Positions 33,854-41,909 of a DNA stretch of 64,000 bases are shown here, one piece after another. Under the pieces are notes generated by a model. It had not been told where the DNA came from, searched no databases, and saw only the letters and a program-made list of their open reading frames with translations. A program made the translations under genes and the position numbers. Source of the stretch: Brevundimonas sp. UBA5713 (GTDB taxonomy: Bacteria > Pseudomonadota > Alphaproteobacteria > Caulobacterales > Caulobacteraceae); NCBI RefSeq assembly GCF_002419815.1, contig NZ_DIGV01000016.1:165023-229022 (forward strand), given 5' to 3'. Within the stretch, counting starts at the first letter, position 1. Every line of letters starts with the position of its first letter.

Positions 33854-34674
33854 GCCGGATTACCGGAGCCGTAAAAGTCGGTGGCGTGGTGGGGCAGCCC
33901 GTTGCCCATAGCCTCAGCCCGTTCATTCATAATCTGTGGCTTGAGACGGCGGGGCTGGACGGGGCCTATGTGGCTTTTGCGCCCAAGGATGCCGAAGGGT
34001 TCGATGCCCTGTTGGCCGCAGGCCGCGCAGGGCTGATTGCGGGCGTCAATGTCACGGCACCATTCAAGGAACAGGCCTTTGCCCGTGCCGATCGGGTGAC
34101 CGAGGCGGCCAAACAGGTGTCTTCAGCCAATATCCTCGCCTTTCGCGAGGGGCAGATCCACGCAGACAGCTCTGATGGCGCAGGCGTCCTCTATGCCTTG
34201 GCGCAGCAGGCACCGGCCCTGACCCTGAGAGATGCCCATGTGGTGATGTTGGGCGCTGGCGGGGCCAGCCGTGCGGCCTCTGGAGCACTGCTGGCCGCAG
34301 GGGCGCGTCTGTCGATCCTGAACCGGACGCCTGAGCGGGCGCAAGCTCTCGCCGATGATCTGGGCAGCGGTGTCTCGGTGGCGACAGATGAAAGCGTGCT
34401 GGAAAGCGCCGATCTGATCATCAATGCGCTGAGCGTGCCGCCGCATATCGATCTGCTGCGCCTGCCCGCCTCGGCGGTGGTGATGGATATGACCTATCGT
34501 CCGGTGGTCACGCCCTTTCTGGCAGCCGCCAAGGCGCGCGGTCTGACGATTGTCGATGGTCTGGCCATGCTGATCGGTCAGGCCGGAGCCGGCTTCGAGG
34601 CCATCTTCGGTCAAAGTCCGCCGGATATGGATATGCGCGCGGCCCTCATGGCCCATCTGGGAGAGACGGCATGA
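33850..34674 (+). CDS. aroE: shikimate dehydrogenase
   Basis: NADPH-dependent reduction of 3-dehydroshikimate in aromatic amino-acid synthesis. The 274-residue enzyme has VGQPVAHSLSPFIHNLWL for shikimate binding, GVNVTAPFKEQ with the catalytic Lys, the GAGGASRAASGAL nucleotide motif and the NRTPERA NADP-specificity loop. ATG 33850 overlaps the maf stop (ATGA); the longer frame from 33805 is inside maf. Confidence 0.94.
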   Translation: MSRITGAVKVGGVVGQPVAHSLSPFIHNLWLETAGLDGAYVAFAPKDAEGFDALLAAGRAGLIAGVNVTAPFKEQAFARADRVTEAAKQVSSANILAFREGQIHADSSDGAGVLYALAQQAPALTLRDAHVVMLGAGGASRAASGALLAAGARLSILNRTPERAQALADDLGSGVSVATDESVLESADLIINALSVPPHIDLLRLPASAVVMDMTYRPVVTPFLAAAKARGLTIVDGLAMLIGQAGAGFEAIFGQSPPDMDMRAALMAHLGETA

Positions 34675-35291
34675 TCCTGCTGGGACTGACAGGCAGTATC
34701 GGTATGGGTAAATCCACTACCGCGGGCTTTTTTGCTGAAGCGGGGGCGGTGATCTGGAACGCCGACGAGGCCGTGCACCGCCTCTATGCCGCTGGCGGTC
34801 CTGCCGTGGCCCCGATTGCCGAAGTCTTTGACGGTGTGGTGGTCGACGGCGCGGTAGACCGCACCCGTCTGGCCGCGGCCTTGGGGCAGGACGAGGCGGC
34901 CTTCAAAACTCTGGAGGCCATTGTCCATCCGCTCGTGGGCATGGACCGCGCCGAAGCCTTGGCCGAGGCGCGCGAAAGAGGCGTGAAACTGGCGGTGGTC
35001 GATATTCCCCTTCTGTTCGAGACGGGCGGCGATGCCTTTGTCGACGCGGTGGTGGTGGTCTCGGCACCCGCCGAAGTGCAGCGCCAGCGTGTCTTGACGC
35101 GTGAGGGAATGACGCAGGAGCGGCTGGACGCCATATTGGCGCGTCAGATGCCGGACGCTGAAAAACGCGCCCGCGCCGATTTCATCATCGATACCAGCGT
35201 CGGTGTGGACCACGCCCGCGATCAGGTTTTGGCGGTTGTCGAAACCGTGCTGGATCCGGCGTGGACATCGCCGCGCCGATCGGGTCAATAA
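34671..35291 (+). CDS. coaE: dephospho-CoA kinase
   Basis: Last step of coenzyme A synthesis. The 206-residue P-loop kinase starts MILLGLTGSIGMGKST (P-loop at 8-15), then shows NADEAVHRLYAAGG and VVDIPLLFETGGD. It overlaps aroE by four bases (ATGA). Confidence 0.94.
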   Translation: MILLGLTGSIGMGKSTTAGFFAEAGAVIWNADEAVHRLYAAGGPAVAPIAEVFDGVVVDGAVDRTRLAAALGQDEAAFKTLEAIVHPLVGMDRAEALAEARERGVKLAVVDIPLLFETGGDAFVDAVVVVSAPAEVQRQRVLTREGMTQERLDAILARQMPDAEKRARADFIIDTSVGVDHARDQVLAVVETVLDPAWTSPRRSGQ

Positions 35292-35297
35292 GCCGTC

Positions 35298-36023
35298 ATG
35301 CGTGAAATCGTCCTCGATACCGAAACCACCGGCTTTGACCCCAAGACCGGAGACCGCCTGATCGAAGTGGGCTGTATCGAGATTGTCGACCTGTTGCCCA
35401 CGGGGCGGACCTTCCACCGCTATGTGAACCCCGAGCGGTCGATCCCCGAAGACGCCATCAAGGTGCACGGCATCACCGACGACATGGTCAAGGATGCGCC
35501 GATCTTTGCCAAGATGGCGGACGAGCTGCTGGAGTTCATCGGCGATGCGCCGCTGGTGGCCCACAATGCCAGCTTTGACCGCAACTTCATCGACTGGGAA
35601 CTGCTGCTGGCACACAAGCCGCAGACCGGCGAGGCACGCTGGATCGACACCTTGGCCATCGCCAAGTCGAAATTCCCGGGCCAGCCCAACACGCTGGATG
35701 CCCTCTGTAAGCGTTATAAGATTTCGCTGGCCGACCGGACGTATCACGGCGCCCTCATCGACGCCCGTCTGCTAGCCGAAGTCTATCTGGAGCTGCGCGG
35801 CGGCAAGGAGCGCTCCTTCGATCTGACGACCCACAGCGCGGTGGCCGCTAATGGGCTGGTGCCGGTGCAGGGCCGTGTCCAGTACGGGGCCCGCCCGCGT
35901 CCCCTGCCCTCGCTGCTTACGCCGCAAGAAGATGCCGCACATCGCGCGTTTCTGGCGCAATGGGTCAAGGACCCGATCTGGACCCGCTTTGGTGTGGATC
36001 CGGCCCCCAAGGAAGACGCCTGA
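35298..36023 (+). CDS. dnaQ: DNA polymerase III epsilon subunit (proofreading exonuclease)
   Basis: A 241-residue DEDDh 3'-5' exonuclease of the replicative polymerase. Exo I DTETTGFD has Asp7 and Glu9; Exo II is HNASFDRNFID; Exo III YHGALIDARLLAEVYLEL has the His/Asp pair. The C-terminal tail would bind the alpha subunit. It lies 6 bp after coaE and ends at the terminator at 36033. The arrangement coaE-dnaQ-secB is common near alphaproteobacterial origins. Confidence 0.94.
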   Translation: MREIVLDTETTGFDPKTGDRLIEVGCIEIVDLLPTGRTFHRYVNPERSIPEDAIKVHGITDDMVKDAPIFAKMADELLEFIGDAPLVAHNASFDRNFIDWELLLAHKPQTGEARWIDTLAIAKSKFPGQPNTLDALCKRYKISLADRTYHGALIDARLLAEVYLELRGGKERSFDLTTHSAVAANGLVPVQGRVQYGARPRPLPSLLTPQEDAAHRAFLAQWVKDPIWTRFGVDPAPKEDA

Positions 36024-36032
36024 TCCCAAGAC

Positions 36033-36066
36033 AAAAGGCCCGCCGCGAACGCGACGGGCCTTTTTA
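36033..36066. terminator. bidirectional terminator dnaQ / secB
   Basis: AAAAGGCCCG (36033-36042) pairs with CGGGCCTTTT (36055-36064); TTTTT follows on the plus strand. Confidence 0.85.
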
Positions 36067-36089
36067 GTTTGTATCGCTAAAAAGCGTGA

Positions 36090-36614
36090 TCAGGCCTGGC
36101 CGGTTTCTGCCGGCGAGCCAGCGATCTGCTGCTGGCGAGCCACATAGATGGCCGCAAAGTCGATCGGATCGACCATGAACGGCGGGTAGAAGCCGCCGTC
36201 AGCAGTTGCCTGGGCGATGATCTGACGGGCAAACGGGAACAGGTAGCGCGGGCACTCGATCAGCAGCATCGGCTCGATGTCCTGCGGAGCCACGCCGTGC
36301 AGGGCGAACAGACCGCCATAGACCAGCTCGACGTGGAACACCGGGGTCTTGTCTTCGGCGGTAGCCTTGACCGAAATCTTCAGGTCCACCTCGAACAGGC
36401 CGTCTGGACGGCCACCGGCGTTCATTTCCACGCCCATGTCGATGGCCGGTTTGCCTTCGATACGCAGGCTTTCCGGTGCCTTCGGGTTTTCGAACGACAG
36501 GTCGCGGACGAATTGGGTCAGGATGCGGAAGCCCGGACCTTGCGGCTGACCTTGGGCCTGATCGGCTGGCGGGTTTTGGCCGTTGGTGTCGGCGGGCGGC
36601 GTGGCGTCAGTCAT
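36090..36614 (-). CDS. secB: protein-export chaperone SecB
   Basis: A 174-residue tetrameric chaperone that keeps preproteins unfolded for SecA. The core includes TQFVRDLSFENPKAP, VYGGLFALHG, LLIECPRYLFPFARQIIAQATADGGFPP-like sequence (here GGFYPPFMVDPIDFAAIYV). The N-terminal thirty residues are a Pro/Gln-rich tail. It is convergent with dnaQ and divergent from timA across 270 bp. Confidence 0.95.
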   Translation of the reverse strand: MTDATPPADTNGQNPPADQAQGQPQGPGFRILTQFVRDLSFENPKAPESLRIEGKPAIDMGVEMNAGGRPDGLFEVDLKISVKATAEDKTPVFHVELVYGGLFALHGVAPQDIEPMLLIECPRYLFPFARQIIAQATADGGFYPPFMVDPIDFAAIYVARQQQIAGSPAETGQA

Positions 36615-36884
36615 GTCGAAAAGCCGTCTTTCGAAAAAGTCTGTGAATGGCCCTCTTGGGCGGCTCTAGCGAGCACCGTTTGAGGCAAGCCTGTGGCGGG
36701 CGGGTAGCACGTTGAGGCTATCGGTCGCAACGTTTCCCATAGGGGGAATGGGACTGATTATCTTGCGTCACAGCCCATCCATCCTTAATCACTGTGAATG
36801 AGATCATTGTCCCTCAGATGGGGCGGCCGACGCTTCCGCGTCCCGCTACGAGCGGCAAGGGCTTGAATACGCCAAGGAATATCC

Positions 36885-37532
36885 GTGTCCCAGACCTTTA
36901 CGATTGTGCTCTATGCTGTGATCGCAGCTGTATTGCTGTTCATGCTCTACAATGTGCTGGGCAAGAAGGTGGGGCGCCAACCCGAAGATCAGGCCAAATC
37001 CGGCAAAAAGCCCATGCCGCCGATCGGCCTGCCGCGCGCGCCGGTCACGCCTGACCCCAAGGCTGCCGCTGCGCCGACCATCGACCCGTCTATCGCTGCG
37101 GCCATCAAGGGCCTTAAGGAACGCGATCCGTCGTTTGATCATGTGCGCTTCCTCGAAGGCGCCCGTCAGGCCTATGAGACTATCGTGCGCGCCTATGCGC
37201 GTGGCGACCGAGAGGCACTGCGCCCGCTGCTGACCGAGCGCGTGATGAAATCCTTCGACGCGGGTATCACCCAGCGCGAACAGCGCGGCGACACCGAAAC
37301 GGTCGAGCTGGTATCTCCGGCCCGCGCCGATATCGAGTTGGCCGATGCGCAAGGCAATCTGGCTTCGGCCCGCGTGCGTTTTCTGGCCGAGGTGCGCAAC
37401 ACCCTGACCACTGCAACGGGTGAAACCACCACCGACGAACGCCGCACCGCCGAGGTGTGGACCTTCGAGCGTCAGCTCGGCACCACCGATCCGAACTGGG
37501 TGCTGGCTAAGGTAGAGGCCGCCACGGCCTAA
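36885..37532 (+). CDS. timA: Tim44-like protein TimA
   Basis: A 215-residue inner-membrane protein: one N-terminal transmembrane helix (about 4-22), a Pro/Ala-rich linker, then a Tim44-like domain (about 75-215, FLEGARQAYETIVRAYARGDREALRPLL). TimA was described in Caulobacter as the bacterial relative of mitochondrial Tim44; its bacterial role is not settled. The start is GTG 36885 with AAGGA 7 nt upstream. mltA follows after 38 bp. Confidence 0.85.
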   Translation: MSQTFTIVLYAVIAAVLLFMLYNVLGKKVGRQPEDQAKSGKKPMPPIGLPRAPVTPDPKAAAAPTIDPSIAAAIKGLKERDPSFDHVRFLEGARQAYETIVRAYARGDREALRPLLTERVMKSFDAGITQREQRGDTETVELVSPARADIELADAQGNLASARVRFLAEVRNTLTTATGETTTDERRTAEVWTFERQLGTTDPNWVLAKVEAATA

Positions 37533-37570
37533 GGGCCCTTGGCGCGGCACAGGCGGGAGTAGGCGTAGTG

Positions 37571-38683
37571 ATGAAATGGATCCGGCCCGCAGCGGTTGCG
37601 GCTTTGGCAGTTGCGGCGGCGTCGTGTGCATCGTCACCCAAGGTGCCTCAGCCCTATCCCTATCCGGTACAGCCCCCGGTTCAGCAGCCCGCCTATCCCC
37701 CGCAGACGACGCCTGTGGCTCCGCCTACCGGCCCGCAGCCCTATGGCCTGCCGCTCAGCGCCCTGCCCGGTTGGGAAAACGAAGACCATCTGTCGGCCCT
37801 GCACGCGTTTGGCGCGGGATGTCCGGTGCTGCGTTCGCCCAGCCGCGTGTGTCAGACAGCACGTGATTTTCTCGCCCGTCAGCCATCTCCCAGCGACGCC
37901 CGCAGCTTCATCGAGCAGAACTTCACCGCTGTGGAAGTCCGCAATGATGATGGCTCCAATGGCTTGCTGACGGCCTATTTCGCGCCGGAATATCCGGCCC
38001 GCGCCTATCCGGATGCCGAGTTCGATGCACCCGTGCTCAGCCGTCCGGCCAATCTGGCCAATGTAGGCGACCGCGCGGCGATCGAGGCGGGCTCGGCCCA
38101 GTCGCAGGCGCTGGCGTGGATGCGGGCCGAAGACCTGTTCTTCCTGCAAATTCAGGGCTCGGGCAATCTGACCTTCCCCGACGGTCGTCGCATGCGTGCG
38201 GCCTATGCCGCCGATAATGGCCAGCGCTTTGTCGGTATTGCCCGTCCGATGGCGGATCGGGGACTGCTGCCGCGCAACGGCACGTCGGGCGATGCGATAC
38301 GGGCATGGCTGTCGGCCAATAGAGGCCCTGTCGCGCGGGAGGTCATGCACCTGAACCCGCGCTATATCTTCTTTACCCTGAGTGCTGACGATGGTCGCGA
38401 GGCCGTGGGTGCGGCCAATGTTCCCTTGCCCGCCCGCCGCTCTATTGCGGTGGATCCGTCGCACTGGTCCTATGGCGAAGCGGTCTGGATCGAGGCCGAC
38501 GGCGGCAATCTGATTGGCGCAAAGGCCAGCTATCGCGGCATGGTCATGGCGCTGGATACCGGATCGGCTATTCGCGGCAAGGTCCGCGCCGATCTCTATA
38601 TTGGTACCGGCGACGCTGCAGGAGCCGAAGCGGGTGCCGTCCGACACCCGCTTCGTATGTGGCGCCTGATGCCGCGATCCTGA
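37571..38683 (+). CDS. mltA: membrane-bound lytic murein transglycosylase A
   Basis: A 370-residue outer-membrane lipoprotein that cleaves peptidoglycan. The lipobox AAASC puts the lipid on Cys19, followed by a long Pro/Tyr/Gln-rich linker. The MltA barrel shows VRNDDGSNGLLTAYFAPEYPA and EDLFFLQIQGSGNLTFPDG. The C-terminal 3D domain DTGSAIRGKVRADLYIGTGDAAGAEAG carries the conserved Asp residues. A GTG directly before ATG 37571 is an alternative start. Its stop codon directly abuts that of the convergent ATPase gene. Confidence 0.94.
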   Translation: MKWIRPAAVAALAVAAASCASSPKVPQPYPYPVQPPVQQPAYPPQTTPVAPPTGPQPYGLPLSALPGWENEDHLSALHAFGAGCPVLRSPSRVCQTARDFLARQPSPSDARSFIEQNFTAVEVRNDDGSNGLLTAYFAPEYPARAYPDAEFDAPVLSRPANLANVGDRAAIEAGSAQSQALAWMRAEDLFFLQIQGSGNLTFPDGRRMRAAYAADNGQRFVGIARPMADRGLLPRNGTSGDAIRAWLSANRGPVAREVMHLNPRYIFFTLSADDGREAVGAANVPLPARRSIAVDPSHWSYGEAVWIEADGGNLIGAKASYRGMVMALDTGSAIRGKVRADLYIGTGDAAGAEAGAVRHPLRMWRLMPRS

Positions 38684-40183
38684 TCAGCGGCGCTTACGTC
38701 CGCCCAGCACGCCGCGCAAAATCTCGCGCGTGATCGCGGCACCGGCCGTGCGAAGCACTGTCTTGGTCAATGCCTCCATGGGCGTCTGACGGTTTGAGGC
38801 GCGCTTGGCCGGAGCCTTGGCTTTGGCCGCGTCTTTTTCGGCCTTGGCACGGGCTTTTTCAGCCTCTTCGGCGGCCTTGGCATCGGCATTAATGCGTTCG
38901 GCCTGTGCCTTGCGGGCTTTCAGGATTTCCTCGGCGCTCTCGCGGTTGACGGCGGTGTCATAGACGCCGCGAACCGGGCTGTTCTGGATGACCTGAGCGC
39001 GCTCGGCATCGGTGGCCGGACCCAGACGCGAGTCCGGCGGGCGTACCTTGGTCTGGGCGACCACCGTGGGGGCCCCCTTCTCGTCCAGCAGCGAGACGAG
39101 AGCCTCGCCCACGCCCAGCGCCTGAATGGCCTCTGCCGTGTCAAAGCCCGGATTGGCGCGGAAGGAGTTGGAGGCGGCGCGCAGACCCTTTTGCTCGGCA
39201 GGCGTATAGGCACGCAGGGCGTGCTGGATGCGGTTGCCCAACTGGGCCAGCACGCTGTCGGGGATATCGGCAGGGTTCTGGGTGACGAAATAGACGCCCA
39301 CGCCCTTGGAGCGGATCAGGCGCACGACCTGTTCGATCTTCTCCAACAGGCCCTTGGGCGCGTCCTTGAACAGCAGGTGGGCCTCGTCGAAGAAGAACAC
39401 CAGCTTCGGTTTGTCCGGGTCGCCGATTTCGGGCAGCTCCTCGAACAGTTCCGACAGCAGCCACAGCAGGAACACCGCATACAGACGCGGGCTGTTCATC
39501 AACTTGGTGGCGTCCAGCACATTGATCTGGCCCATGCCGTAGGGGGTCTTGATCAGGTCGTCCAATCTCAGGGCAGGCTCACCGAAGAAGGCCTTGCCGC
39601 CCTGTTGCTCCAGCTGCAGCAGGGCGCGCTGGATGGCCGCCACCGACTGGGGCGAGACATTGCCGATCTCGGCACCGATCTGTTTGGCGTTCTCCGACAC
39701 ATAGGTCAGCAGGGCGCGCAGATCTTCCAGATCGAGCAGCAGCAGGCCTTCCTTGTCGGCGACGTGGAAGGCGATCGACAGCACGCCCTCCTGCACATCG
39801 TTCAGCTCCAGCATGCGCGACAGCAACAGAGGGCCGACATCCGACACCGTGGCGCGGATCGGATGGCCCTTTTCACCGTAAAGGTCCCAGAACACGGTCG
39901 GGGCTCCTTTGCCGTGAAGCTCCAGACCCATCTTGCCCGCGCGCTCGCCGAACTTTTCGGTACCGCCCGCCTGGCTGATGCCGGACAGATCGCCCTTGAT
40001 GTCCGCGCAGAACACCGGAACGCCCTGATCTGCAAACCCTTGGGCCATGATCTGCAAGGTCACCGTCTTGCCAGTGCCTGTCGCCCCCGCAACGATGCCG
40101 TGGCGGTTGGCCCGGTTCAGCAACAGGCGCTGCGGCTCACCGTCGAAGGATTGGCCGATAAATAAAGATGGGGCGTCGGTCAT
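38684..40183 (-). CDS. DUF853 HerA-like ATPase
   Basis: A 499-residue P-loop ATPase of the HerA/FtsK superfamily (helicase HerA-like domain, DUF853). Walker A is AGATGTGKTVT at about 32-42; KLVFFFDEAHLLF is Walker B; FVTQNPADIPDSVLAQLGNRIQHALRAYTP carries the sensor region. The last 80 residues are Lys/Ala-rich, likely a charged coil. The physiological role of DUF853 proteins is unknown. It is a single gene. Confidence 0.9.
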   Translation of the reverse strand: MTDAPSLFIGQSFDGEPQRLLLNRANRHGIVAGATGTGKTVTLQIMAQGFADQGVPVFCADIKGDLSGISQAGGTEKFGERAGKMGLELHGKGAPTVFWDLYGEKGHPIRATVSDVGPLLLSRMLELNDVQEGVLSIAFHVADKEGLLLLDLEDLRALLTYVSENAKQIGAEIGNVSPQSVAAIQRALLQLEQQGGKAFFGEPALRLDDLIKTPYGMGQINVLDATKLMNSPRLYAVFLLWLLSELFEELPEIGDPDKPKLVFFFDEAHLLFKDAPKGLLEKIEQVVRLIRSKGVGVYFVTQNPADIPDSVLAQLGNRIQHALRAYTPAEQKGLRAASNSFRANPGFDTAEAIQALGVGEALVSLLDEKGAPTVVAQTKVRPPDSRLGPATDAERAQVIQNSPVRGVYDTAVNRESAEEILKARKAQAERINADAKAAEEAEKARAKAEKDAAKAKAPAKRASNRQTPMEALTKTVLRTAGAAITREILRGVLGGRKRR

Positions 40184-40346
40184 GAAGTGCTCCGCGATTT
40201 GGAGCTATGCTGCGTTGTCGCGCGCGGCTTAGCAAGCGGTCCGAAGCGCAGGATTTGTAAAGTAAAGCTTGGCATTAATGCGCGGCTTTGGAACCATCCA
40301 CTTTGCAAGCGATTGTGCTGTGCCGAGCCCGAGAGAGTAAGCCGAG

Positions 40347-41486
40347 ATGAAAGTGCCCATTCATTCTGATGCTGCGGCCGCATCACGCAATGCCGTGGTT
40401 CTGGTGGCGGTCGTCGCGGCGGGCGCGGCGCTCTATTGGCTGCGGGACATTCTGACCCCGCTGGCCATGGCCCTGTTCCTGATGATCATGATCGCAGGCA
40501 TCGAGCGCTGGATCGTGACCAAGACACCGGTTCCGGAGCGCTTCGCGGGTGTGACAGCGATCGCCCTGGTCGTGATCGGCTTCCTTGGCTCTATCTATAT
40601 TATAGTTGAAGGGGCGGCGGGCTTCTTTACCGACGCCTCGGGCGTGGCAGGCAGCATCGGCCCGCGCATCGACCAGATCAGCCGCGATGTCAGTGGCATG
40701 GTGGGCGTATCCAATCCGCCAACCTTGCAGGACATGATCGCGGGTGTGGACTTGCGCGGCTGGCTGACGGCGGCGGCGTTTCAGGTGCAGGGTGCGGCTT
40801 CCAGCGCCTTCTTTGTCATGATCTACCTGGGCTTTCTGCTTGTCTCGCGCAAAGGCTTTGGCAAGAAGATCGTCGGCATGTTCCCTGACCGTGCCAACCG
40901 TCAGGAAGCCGTGCAGGTGTTTGAGCGGGTGCGCGGCGGTGTCGAGGGCTATCTGTGGGTTCAGGCCGTGACCGGCGTGATGATCTGCATCGTGGCCTGG
41001 ATACTGATGCGCGCCGTGGGCCTGCAGAATGCCGAGTTCTGGACCTTCGTCATCTTTATCGTGGGCTTTATTCCGATCCTGGGTGGCGCGATTGCCGGTC
41101 TGGCCCCGCCGCTGTTTGCTCTGGTTCAGTTCGAAAGCTACTGGCCTGCTCTGATCCTGCTGGTCGGCCTGCAGATCGTTCTGTTCATCGTCGGCAATAT
41201 GGTCCAGCCGCGTATGCAGGGTGACAACCAGAACATCGACCCGATTGTCGTCCTGCTGGCGTTGGCCTTTTGGGGCAAGATGTGGGGCGTGGCGGGCATG
41301 TTCCTGTCGACCCCGCTGGCCGTCATGGCCATGGCAATTCTGGCGGAGTTTCGTGGTTCTCGCTGGATGGCCGTGCTGTTGTCCGGAGATGGAGACCCCT
41401 ATCCGGAAGATCGCAAGGGTTCGAAAGCCGAAAGTGACACAAAACCGTCGTTATTCTCCCGCTTGGGCAAAAAGCTTGGCTTATAA
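40347..41486 (+). CDS. AI-2E/PerM-family transporter
   Basis: A 379-residue inner-membrane protein with about eight hydrophobic segments of the AI-2E exporter (UPF0118/PerM) family. Landmarks: LYWLRDILTPLAMALFLMIMI, the late FIVGFIPILGGAIAGLAPPLFAL and NMVQPRMQGDNQNIDPIVVLLALAFWGKMWGVAGMFLSTPLAVM. Substrates across this family include autoinducer-2 and Na+/H+; none can be assigned here. ATG 40347 lacks a strong ribosome site. Confidence 0.88.
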   Translation: MKVPIHSDAAAASRNAVVLVAVVAAGAALYWLRDILTPLAMALFLMIMIAGIERWIVTKTPVPERFAGVTAIALVVIGFLGSIYIIVEGAAGFFTDASGVAGSIGPRIDQISRDVSGMVGVSNPPTLQDMIAGVDLRGWLTAAAFQVQGAASSAFFVMIYLGFLLVSRKGFGKKIVGMFPDRANRQEAVQVFERVRGGVEGYLWVQAVTGVMICIVAWILMRAVGLQNAEFWTFVIFIVGFIPILGGAIAGLAPPLFALVQFESYWPALILLVGLQIVLFIVGNMVQPRMQGDNQNIDPIVVLLALAFWGKMWGVAGMFLSTPLAVMAMAILAEFRGSRWMAVLLSGDGDPYPEDRKGSKAESDTKPSLFSRLGKKLGL

Positions 41487-41562
41487 TCACGATTAGGCTG
41501 AAATTTTTCTTCTATTGGTCCTTGATTCGCCTCAATCAGCCTCTATCTCACAATCATCGAAC

Positions 41563-41596
41563 GCAGCCCCTCCCCCTCCCCTCCCCCCGGGGCTGC
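41563..41596. repeat. hairpin with polypyrimidine loop
   Basis: GCAGCCCC (41563-41570) pairs with GGGGCTGC (41589-41596) across an 18-nt loop made only of C and T; a second C/T-rich run is at 41625-41638. Confidence 0.5.
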
Positions 41597-41646
41597 TTCG
41601 TCCAAGACCGGTGCTTTCCCTCCCCCTCCTAAGCATCGGTCCGAGC

Positions 41647-41680
41647 AGGCCGTCGAACCCGCTTCGACGGCCTTGTTCGT
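41647..41680 (+). terminator. probable terminator after the AI-2E-type gene
   Basis: An 11-bp perfect stem AGGCCGTCGAA/TTCGACGGCCT (41647-41657, 41663-41673) with a T-rich, interrupted tail. It is 160 bp after the stop codon. Confidence 0.6.
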
Positions 41681-41909
41681 TTCTGGGATCCGGTTTCGCG
41701 CAGTGACGTCGATTTAGGCTGGAATGGGGCGTAAATTTCAAAGCTTCGCCATAGTTTGGAACAGCGTTCTTTGGCTATGGGCCTTTCACGCAACATTGTG
41801 CGCTGCACACTGATTTTCGGACCGGTCGGCCACTATGCATTAACGCGCATGACGCTAAGGTAGGTTTCATGTCTGGTGGCCGTGTGGCCGCGTTTGATGA
41901 GAAATAGAT

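Larger units (their letters stand above)
41487..41909. other. intergenic region before glutamate dehydrogenase
   Basis: A 423-bp gap without a convincing gene; small frames here lack coding signatures. It contains a polypyrimidine-loop hairpin, a terminator for the upstream permease gene and presumably the gdh promoter, which I cannot place with confidence. Confidence 0.55.

Noticed and set aside
40290..40314. GGAAC-N16-GATT before the AI-2E-type gene
   Set aside because: The -10 element does not match CGTT.
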